Positions 9,536-19,600 of a stretch of DNA of 64,000 nucleotides are shown here, in pieces (position 1 is the stretch's first letter; each line of letters begins with the position of its first letter). The notes below the pieces were generated by a model. The model did no database searches. It was not told the DNA's origin and was given only the letters and a program-made list of their open reading frames with translations. Both the position numbers and the translations under genes were made by a program. Source of the stretch: Rhynchopus sp. YZ270_cl-10. Its lineage: Eukaryota > Euglenozoa > Diplonemea > Diplonemida > Diplonemidae. Where the stretch lies: positions 1,204,501 to 1,268,500 of the forward strand of contig OZ037844.1 in NCBI GenBank assembly GCA_964035575.1, written 5' to 3'.

Positions 9536-11492
9536 ATGAGTGGCACTGCGAACTCTTCTTCGGTATGATATTTGAAGTTCACCCTATTACTGTACACACT
9601 CGGCAAAGTCCCGCACTTTGTAAACTACACTGAGTTGTTTTTCAAACACGCATCCCATACACCACCACTGTGGTTTACCGAGGGAATAGCAAGACTAAGA
9701 TGTATACCGTTTCACTCCCCCATATACCCCCCCTCATTTGGGTTACTGTTTGAACGTGGAATAGATATTGTTTTTTTTTTTTTTTTGTGCAAGACTAAAA
9801 ATTTATTTCCACCACCAACAGAATGAAGCGCTCTTCGCAGAAACGGCTGCACTGTTCCACTCTCAGACAGAGAAGTTTTATGAAGGCAATGAGGCGCTTC
9901 TGAAGGCGACACTTAAGGCCAAGGAGGTTCTTTCAAGCACACCCGCGTCTTCCACTGGACACAGCACCCCTGCGGAAGCACCGATGGACGCGCCACAGCC
10001 GTTAATGCAGCAGCGACGCAAGATTCAACGTCTGCACGAGGTTGTGGTTGACGCCATGATCGGGCAGGCGAAAGAGGAGAAGCGCCAGCAGCGCGCCGTG
10101 CTTGCGGACAACGAAATCACCCTTGGGAAGGTGGTCACACAGAGCTTTGGGGGGGATGTGTGGATTGATGGTAGCGAGCCGAAGGAGATCACACGGCAGC
10201 TGCAGGAGCTGGAAAAGCTGCGCAAGGACATCCGCGACAACAGCAAGGAACTCCGCACGCTCCTGCACACCAACAGCAGCGAGGAGAAGAACACCGAAAC
10301 TGAGATTGCCCTCGAGGTGAACCGCCGCAAGCTCGACTACTACCGCCGCTTTGAACAGGACCTGCAAAGCCAGCACGCAGACTTCAAAGCCAAGAAGGCA
10401 ATCCACATCAAGGAGCAACGCCGCTTCCGCGACGAGGCGCACTCCCTCTACAGCAAATACCCTCTGCTCGACCACGGACGCTACCTGGTGCTTTCAATGC
10501 TTGGGAAGGGCGGCTTTTCGGAGGTATGGCGTGGATGCGACATACAGACCTGCCAGCTTGTTGCGATCAAGATTCATCAGTGCTGCAGTACCTGGACTGC
10601 AGAGAAGAAGGCGCACTACCTGCGCCATGCTAGGCGTGAGTTTGATATTCAGCAGCGTGCACGCCATGAGCGTGTGGTGTCCTTGCTGGACTGCTTTGAG
10701 CTGAACCAAGACTCCTTTTGCACGATCCTGCAGTACACACCCTACGGCGATCTCGACTCCTACATCAAGAAGCACCGCGAAATCCCCGAAGGCACCGCAC
10801 GCTGCCTCATCGTTCAGATCATCTCCGGGCTAGCATACCTCCACGAGCTCAAGGTCATCCACTACGATCTCAAGCCCGGCAACGTGCTCTTCTTCTCCCC
10901 CTCTGAAGTCAAGCTGACCGACTTTGGCCTTTCCAAAAACATTGTCGGAAGCGGCACCGCAGGCGAAGAGACTGCCATTGATTTGACAAGCCAGGGTTCA
11001 GGAACGTATTGGTATTTGCCCCCAGAATGCTTTGAGACAAGATTTGTACCAAAGGTGACAGCGAAGGTGGATATCTGGGCTGTCGGGGTTGTGTTCTACC
11101 AGATGCTGTTTGGGAAACGGCCGTTTGGGCATGACTCTACGCAGAAGCAGCTTTTTAGCAAGCAGATTATTTTCAATGCTGGTGCTGTTGAGTTTCCTGC
11201 TAAGCCGAAGGTGAGTGACACTGCGAAAGACATTATTCAACGCTGTTGCACACGCGAGTCCACACAACGCCCAAGCGCAGCAGAGCTCATCACAGAACCC
11301 TACTTCTTCCAAACAGTCGGCCCAGGCGCCAAACGCATGCAGCAACGCACCGCAGCAGTCGTTGCTGCCTCCACCAAACGCCCACGCACTCTCCTCACAG
11401 ACACCGCGAACGTTCAGAAGCTCCCCCCACCTACCCCACAAGACGCAGAAAAGGATGAGCAGCCCTCAGCTAAGCGAGCTAAAACGGGGTAA
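9536..11492 (+). CDS. TLK: Tousled-like serine/threonine kinase (two exons, 565 aa)
   Basis: Exons 9536-9562 (nine codons, MSGTANSSS) and 9822-11492; the intron begins gtatga and ends aacag, phase 0. Tousled-like kinases are nuclear and in other eukaryotes phosphorylate the histone chaperone Asf1, linking chromatin assembly to replication. The N-terminal third is charged coiled coil (LQELEKLRKDIRDN; YYRRFEQDLQSQHADF; IKEQRRFRDEAH). The kinase domain starts near residue 228 and shows the TLK signatures LGKGGFSEVWRG, VAIKIHQ, SFCTILQY, HYDLKPGNV (HYD instead of HRD, usual for TLK), DFGLSK, LTSQGSGTYWYLPPECF and KRPFGH. The C-terminal tail is basic and Lys/Arg/Pro-rich, ending KRAKTG. Family-typical motifs are complete. 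The short first exon was chosen because phase and splice sites agree; the methionine at 9768 lies in the intron's T-tract. Confidence 0.9.
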
Positions 11493-11509
11493 GGAACCCC
11501 CCCCCCCCC

Positions 11510-12700
11510 TAGGTGGGGGCAAAACCCCTATTTTTTTGAGGCATTTTGACTTTTTTGGACTTCCGCGCAAAGTACGTACAAACCACCCCTCATACCCACC
11601 CAGAAATGGGTCAGAAACACCCTGTGACCCGAAAATCCATGCTAAGGGCGACTCAGAATATGAAAAAATGCAAAAAAATAGTGAAAAAGTGGCCTTTTGA
11701 CGGTTTTGGCCATGTTGGGTAAAATGGCCATTTTTGGACAAAAAAATCAAAAAAACAGCAAAATTTCGACGTCATGACAGCTGCTTGGGCACAAACCTAC
11801 CCCAGGGAGGTCCTGTGAGTCCATTCCGACCTGTTTTGGACACTTTAGGTACTTTTTTTGGCCGTTTTTTGGTGTTTTTAGGTCAAAAAATACCCTGGAC
11901 TTTACCCTGGACGTCCCTGGGCCGCGACTTGCGCCCTGCTTTTGGACCCACTCTGGGCCAAAAAATGGGTGAAAACCCCCGAAAAAGCACTCCGGGAACC
12001 CAGATAGTTCCAAATATCCACTAGAAACCCACCCAAACACCTCAAAAACATGCCAGAAAAATATTTTCAAAAACACACTTTTTTCAAAAAGTTCATCTGG
12101 GCAGGTTCCATAATAACTTATTTGAAAAAGTGTGTTTTTAAAAATATTTTTCTGGCATGTTTTTGAGGTGTTTGGGTGGGTTTCTGGTGGATATTTGGAA
12201 CTATCTGGGTTCCCGGAGTGCTTTTTCGGGGGTTTTCACCCATTTTTTGGCCCAGAGTGGGTCTGAAAGCAGGGCGCAAGTCCGGTCCGGGGATAGTCCG
12301 GGGATAGTCCGGGGATGTTTTTTGACCTAAAAACACCAAAAAACGGCCAAAAAAAGTACCTAAAGTGTCCAAAACAGGTCGGAATGGACTCACAGGACCT
12401 CCCTGGGGTAGGTTTGTGCCCAAGCAGCTGTCATGACGTCGAAATTTTGCTGTTTTTTTGATTTTTTTGTCCAAAAATGGCCATTTTACCCAACATGGCC
12501 AAAACCGTCAAAAGGCCACTTTTTCACTATTTTTTTGCATTTTTTCATATTCTGAGTCGCCCTTAGCATGGATTTTCGGGTCACAGGGTGTTTCTGACCC
12601 ATTTCTGGGTGGGTATGAGGGGTGGTTTGTGGGTACTTTGCGCGGAAGTCCAAAAAAGTCAAAATGCCTCACCCGTCCTGAAGGTTTTGCCCCCACCTAC
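11510..12700. repeat. 1.2-kb near-perfect palindrome (foldback element)
   Basis: Left arm 11510-12088 and right arm 12121-12700 are inverted copies, about 580 bp each, around a 32-bp spacer. Differences are few: a region near 11890-11930 versus a triplicated tagtccgggga near 12290-12315, and a short mismatch near the outer ends. C-runs lie outside both arms (11497-11509 and about 12700-12722), in the same orientation. No protein domain is recognised in either arm. It starts 17 bp after the kinase stop codon, so it may lie in that gene's 3' UTR or replace its terminator. Confidence 0.92.
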
Positions 12701-13613
12701 CCCCCCCCCCCCCCCCCCCCAAATTTAAATTTAAATTTTATCGCGAAAAAAAAAAGTAGGAAATCTTAGAAATATGGCCAAAGTCTCTCCCTGAGTGTGT
12801 GGGGAAGGGATTTATGGATGTGCCCATCGGGCGCGTTCACTTCTCAAAGAAGGCGACTGAATCACAGAGGTTTTGGTGCCTGCATTCGTTTTTTTAATAT
12901 ATAAATGATGTGGAAATATTACTGCATCCAGCGGCATCAATAAGGTAGTTTCCAGAAAACAAAAGAAGGTATTGTTTGCAGCCAATAAAAAGAAGCGTTC
13001 ACTGCGAGGACAGGTTCTGGGGGGTTTTTTTGCACCCCTTCTTTTGGCGCCTAAGCAGGTGAGGAGTAGATTCATCTGTCAAGTTTTCTCTCTCTTTGCT
13101 TAGTGTGGAGATGGCCAACGGCAACAAACCAAGGTGGGGGGTATTTTTCTGCACCATGGTCAAACACTAAGGGTACACTGTCATGTGAAGGCTTTGTATT
13201 TCAAGTCGTATTTCATTTTTTTTCTTTTTCACAAACGTGTAGATTATCGAAATTCAGAATGCACAAAAACAAAAAAAAAGTACGTAGAACATCTCAATAG
13301 AGGGTGAAGAACCAAACGAATGCCCTCCCCCTTCCCTTCCCTTCCCCCTCCTTTCCCTTCCCTCTTTTTAATAGCATAAAACAAGGTAGAATCTTCAGTT
13401 GTCACTTCATCGTCATCTTTTTCAGGAAAAAAAAGCCCAACTGTTACACGATACACAAAAGACGCGGGCATTTTTTTTTTTTATTTTTTGTTGGTTTTTG
13501 GTGACAAATTTTGCCGAGAGAGCAAAAAGGGGTTTGCTTGTATAGCAAAAAAAGGTTTGTTGTTGTGAACCCTTGCTGCCTTCTGGCCTCAGAGGGAGGT
13601 GAACACTGGCACG
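12701..13613. other. Intergenic/5' flank of calpain
   Basis: No gene recognised. Contains a C-run, an AT-rich aaatttaaatttaaatttta stretch (12721-12739), one copy of dispersed repeat SDR-A (about 13171-13210), and a pyrimidine-rich block (13323-13370). The calpain start follows at 13614. Confidence 0.5.
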
Positions 13614-16600
13614 ATGACGTCGACGCAGAAGGAGCTGAAGGAGGGACTCGTGCTCAATGAGACTGTCCATGATGACGGCACAAAGGAGTTTTCCTTCACA
13701 AACTCAACTGTCGATAAGCAGTTTATCTGCAAATATGGATTCAAAGGTGCAACACCTGAGGCGTTAGGAATAACAAAGATTGAGGTATGTTGGGCGTAAC
13801 ACCCCCTCTTTTTAGAAAACAAAAAAAAATATATATAGTGGAGTTCATCCTCGGGTGTCTACACTAATACAACCAAGTTTTCAAAAAAAAGTGAACTTTT
13901 AGACGGCTTTTAGAGTGAACTTTTGGACAGTGGAGATTGCGCCAACTGTGGCAACACAACCGAGGCAACTACACTACTCCAACAATTTATCAAAAAAAAG
14001 AGCACAAAAACAACTTTCATTCAAACCTTTTTTAGTTTAGTTTCCCTGAAGAAACTAGAAATATAACCTAAATTAAACCTATTTCTTCTCCACCCAATTT
14101 CACTAAAAACCCTCTTTTTTTTCCTCTCCAGGGAGAAAAGTGGATTGTGTCTGTCCACCCGAGTGAAACGCAGAAGTTTGTTAAGGGGAAGTGGACTGGG
14201 TTGACGAAGAGCATTGCGACAGGGCCGTGTTCGAAGGAGTGGCTTGAGAAGCAGGCAGGGGCGGCTAAGGATTCTAATGCAAAGGAGCTAGAGACTGTGC
14301 AGGCGATAATAAAGAAGGCCGGGCTGAAGGAGGCAGAGGCGACGTCCAATCAAGTGGCGGACCTCTGTGAAAAGGAAAAGGTGCCCTTCATTGACACAAA
14401 CTTCATGCCGCTTGACTGCAGCATGCAAGCCAAATGGCAGAAGGGTGAAATGAAGATGTTTCCCTTCAAACGTCCCTCGCAGTGGGAGGTACTTACAGAC
14501 GCAGGGCTCAAGCCGGAGCTCTTTGTTAACAAAATTGAGCCGGAAGATGTCAACCAGGTATGATTTTTATCAGATGTAACAAAATGGATTGTAGGCATGG
14601 TTGGAGGGGGGGTGTCCACCCTCCCCAGTACAGCCGGGTCATTGTACCAAGGTACATTGTTCATGAGAAGGCTTTGTATTTCAAATCAACTTTTTGTCTT
14701 TGTTGTGTTTAGTTTATTGTGGCCTATGTGTGTCAGGAGGTGCATCGATAATTACTTCTTTGCTAACTTCTTTATCTTTTCTATTGTTTTCGATGTTCAT
14801 GGCCAGTGTGCGCTGTCATGAGAGGGCTTGTGTATTTCACGTAACCCTTTTTTTGCACCTCAGGGCTCGCTGGCGGATTGCTATTTTATGGGTGCGATTG
14901 GGAGTGTGGCGACAAATGAGGATAACGTGCGGCAGATCTTCTCTGAGAAGCAGAACGCGAAGCTTGGGATTTACCGGTTGAATATGTGCAAGAGCGCGTG
15001 GTGGGAGACTGTGGTGGTGGACGACTTTTTGCCTTGCAGCGGGCCGAAACCTGCGTTTGCGCGGAACCGGGACGAGCCGAACGAGCTGTGGGTGGCACTG
15101 CTGGAGAAGGCGTATTCGAAGCTGAACGGGTCCTACTTTGCGATGAAGACGGGTCAATGCGCGACAGCGCTGGCAGACCTTACAGGCGCACCACACAAAA
15201 CAATGCCCATGACCGACGACGCCTGGGACGCCATGTACGACGCACACCAAAACGGCAACCTCCAAGTCCTCGGTACCCCCGGCAAGAACCTTATGTACGT
15301 GGACGAAGACAAGCAGTCCCCACAAGACAAGAAGATGTGGGACACCTACCGTGGTGTCGAGCTCATCTGCGAGCACTCCTACTCTGTCCTCAACCTCGTG
15401 GAGACCAAGAAGGGGCGTCTCGTGCACCTGCGCAACCCTTGGGGTACCACCAACCACGGCCTCTGGAAAGGCAAATGGGCGGCAGACGACGCAGATTGGA
15501 CACCCGCCTTGAAGAAAGAGGTATTGCCGCCCCCCTCTTCCGTTCTTTGATTTTATCTACCTAGTGAAATAAAGTTCACGTGCGTTTTTGCGATTTTACG
15601 TGTAAAAAAGAGTGATATAATATGGGCTTTATGTCACACTTTTTCTACAGAGAATGGCTGAAGAGTGACATAAAGACTTTATTTGATGACATAAAGTACT
15701 TTATGTCACTACCTGTACTGTGTACTGTGTACTGTGTACTGTGTACTGTGTACTGTGTACTGTGTACTGTGTACTGTGTACTGTGTACTGTGTACTGTGT
15801 ACTGTGTACTGTGTACTGTGTACTGTGTACTGTGTACTGTGTACTGTGTACTGTGTACTGTGTACTGTGTACTGTGTACTGTGTACTGTGTACTGTGTAC
15901 TGTGTACTGTGTACTGTGTACTGTGTACTGTGTACTGTGTACTGTGTACTGTGTACTGTGTACTGTGTACTGTGTACTGTGTACTGTGTACTGTGTACTG
16001 TGTACTGTGTACTGTGTACTGTGTACTGTGTACTGTGTACTGTGTACTGTGTACTGTGTACTGTGTACTGTGTACTGTGTACTGTGTACTGTGTACTGTG
16101 TACTGTGTACTGTGTACTGTGTACTGTGTACTGTGTACTGTGTACTGTGTACTGTGTACTGTGTACTGTGTACTGTGTACTGTGTACTGTGTACTGTGTA
16201 CTGTGTACTGTGTACTGTGTACTGTGTACTGTGTACTGTGTACTGTGTACTGTGTACTGTGTACTGTGTACTGTGTACTGTGTACTGTGTACTGTGTACT
16301 GTGTACTGTGTACTGTGTACTGTGTACTGTGTAGGTTGCCACAAGTTATATCCCCTTTTTACAGTTAAATCCCAAAAACGCACGTTCACTTATTTCACCG
16401 GTAGATAAAATTACGTATCTGGCTCTATAAAGCGCACTTCATATCACTCGGGGGTGGGGATGGTCAGAGTTGCACCACATATGACAACTCGCTATCGCTC
16501 GTTGTCATATTTCCTATTATCACACTCGCTGCGCTCGTGTGATAAAAGTGCAACTCTGACCACCCCACCCCCTAGTGATATAAAGTGCACTTTATATCAC

Positions 16601-19600
16601 CAGATTAATAATCATTCTTTTTACCTTTTCTGGGCTTGAAGGGGGGTGTGATTCGCACTTCTTGCGTACTTTGTGCACACCCCCCCGTTCAGCCACACCA
16701 TTTTCATTTTTTTCATTTTTTCTCCCCCTCATTTTTGCAACAATTTTTCAATTTGTTGTGAATCAAAACATTAAAAAACCATGAGATGTATCCGGAACAC
16801 CCTAGTGTTGTTCTCTTTTGATTCTTTTTGAAAGCTCTTTTTGCTACAGATTTTTGTCTACTCCAACACTAAACCCCCCCTTTATTTGCCCCTTTTCAGG
16901 TGAACTACCGCGATGGGGACGGCCTCTTTTGGATGTGTTGGGAGGACTGCGCGAAGTGGTTTGATTCTATCTCTACAGCCTATACTCTGCCCTCCTGGGA
17001 AACCGTGCGTGTCAAGGGTGAATGGAAAAAGGGTGTCCCCTCTGTCTGCGTCGAAATCGACGTCAAAGAGAAGACAATGATGTGGGTCGGCCTGCACCAG
17101 AGGGACATTCGTGGGCTCAAGCCTGGGTCCTGCGCGGATGCGAGCTATGCGTCGATGAACTTCTTCCTCGTCGCACCAAAGAAGGATGGCGTAAAGGTTG
17201 TCGAGTCTATCGGAACGTATGTTATGCTTTTCACTGTGAGGCCTTCTGCTGCCTCTTCAGTACCTTTTTTTCCTTGAGTCGGCAGGTGGGGATGGGGTTT
17301 TGTATAATTGTTCTCTTTCTATAGAACTCCCACCACAACAAACAAAAAAAAGCAAGGGTACTTCTTTAGCACCCTCTGTACCTTCTTTTCATTAGAAAAA
17401 GAATGTATATGAAACAATCTCTTTCTAAGAGCCCTTTATGCATTATTTGATTTGGGCTTTTTGCATATTTTACAGGCTATTTCCTAACTCTGGGGCGTTT
17501 TTTCCAAAATTTCGAAAAAGAAATGCAAAAAAAGTGCGGCATTTTCGTGAGGTTTTTTTCCGCTCAAGAGGGCGTTTTGTTGCATTTCCGAGCCAATCCC
17601 GGCTTGTGGTGGGGCATATTCGGAAAAATGGACAAAAATTTAGTGACTTAAATTTTCGCAAAATATGAACCCATACTCGTAAACAAGGGTCATTTTCAGG
17701 AAAATTCGGAAAATTCCGACATTTGGAAGCAATTTTCCCCCTGAAAAAAACAGTGGGTTTTCAGTTCCAAAACATACCGCGATTGGAATTTCCGGAATCC
17801 GCCCGCGCTGTGGTGGGGTCACTTTGCCGAAATGGCCAAATTCTTGGTTTTGGTCAAAATCCATGTAGGGTAAAGAGGGCCAAGGTAAATCCCACAACCA
17901 AATTTTCTCTCCCTGATCCTGACGTCTTGAAACATGAAAATGCCCGAAAACACCGGCATTTGCATTTTCGGAATCCGTGCGTTCTGTGGTGGGGTCAATT
18001 TGCCGAAATGGACAAGTTCTTGGTTTTGGTCAAAATCCGTCAGTGTAAGGTAAAGGGGGCAAGTGTTTGCCTGTAGAAACTGGTAGGGAACAAGAAGCGC
18101 CGCAGGCGCACGGTACCCAACTTTTTTTTTTGTACCTTTTCTCCACTTTCTTTTGATTGCACGAGCTGATTGCTCTCCACGGTGGGGTCATATGTGTCCA
18201 AAAACACTCTAAGGTACTATTATTCTGAAATAAGATTCAATGGTTTCTTAAGGAATCCTCATATCGTGATATCTCTGAAAACCCTCGAAAACGAACCCCG
18301 CCGGAGGCAGATTTTTTTTATACACATGTGCGCAAAAATACTTTTTTCTTGCTTATTTCGCACATTTGGGAGCACGGGACCCCAACATTTTTTTCCCTGG
18401 TCACTTTTTCCCAGACAGAAGTGCCCTACCTACCTTCCCCCTTAGGCGAAAAAAAAGTGCGGCAACCGGGAAAATTTGGTCGGTAAAAAAAGTGCGGCAT
18501 TTCCAAAATCTCAAATCCTAAAATCGAAACTCAGATTTAGGAAATAGCCTGATATTTTATCTATTTTTTTTTTTTTTTTTTTTGATAAATTGACGATGTA
18601 GTCATCTCGCTTTTCCAAAACAGGGGCAAGCGTGACAGATTCAGTCTTATCAGCGTGGACCCCGAGGTGAACCCAAAGCTCTTCCTTGTTGGTTCCCCGA
18701 AGGACGCTGCGACTGAGAAGAACTTCGTGCTCTCGCTCTGTGTCGAGACGGTGTCTGCAGTGAACCTCTTCTTCAACAAGCCTCTCCCAACCGCAAAGCA
18801 CTACGAATCTGCGAAGGACATTGTGCTCGCTGACTGGGAGGTCAGTCCCTTTGTCCATCAGGTATACCTTTTTAGCATTCCGCACATTTAGAAATTCCCC
18901 AAACACCCCCAAAATATTTAACTCTTTTTCATTTTTTTCGCAACTCAAAAAGAAACTCAGGTTCTTCCATTAGACCCTTTCTTTACCCCAGAAAGTCAGT
19001 ACCCTAAAGGGTCGATGTATTATGAGAGCTAACATTTTAATAGTATGATTTTTTCTGGAAATATAGTACTCATATTTCCTGAGGTACCCCCAATGCTGCT
19101 GAGGGAAATCGTCGACCGAAGCAGCATTGGGGGGTACCGAAGGAAATATGGTGCTATATTTCCAGAAAATTCATATTTTCATTTTCGGTAATATTGTCCC
19201 GACGCACAAATCCGCTCGTATTCTGTGTGTCAAAATGTGTATGTTATGTTGGTGGTGGTATGCTGGAAGGAGAGGGGTATTCAGATTCAACCAGAAAAGA
19301 GAAAAAAAGGGGTTTGGGAACTGTATATGATGATATTTACCGACGTGGGGGATGGGGAGGGTAGCTAGAACACTTTGTCACTTTGGGGCGTTGATCGTTA
19401 TGTGGAAGACGTTCCCGTTCCCGTCAGAAGTCTTTGTAACTTGGTTTGCTTGCGTCGGGGTTGGGGCTGCTGGCCCGGTGGCTGGTCCTGGGTCTGTCAA
19501 GAATGCTGCCACCTGTTTTTGAGTCTTGTTAGAGCCCTTCGTGTAGGGCCTTTCTCACAAGAAGGTACGCGCTCTCACCGGGGAGTTCCTCTTCGTCGCG

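Noticed and set aside
9768-9821. Kinase start at the methionine at 9768
   Set aside because: It lies in a T-tract giving MFFFFF..., followed by an aacag acceptor; the spliced start at 9536 agrees in phase.
15622-16408. Long open frames of 200-250 codons on both strands across the ACTGTGT array
   Set aside because: A 7-bp perfect repeat without a stop keeps all frames open; the translations are pure CTVYCVL-type periodicity.
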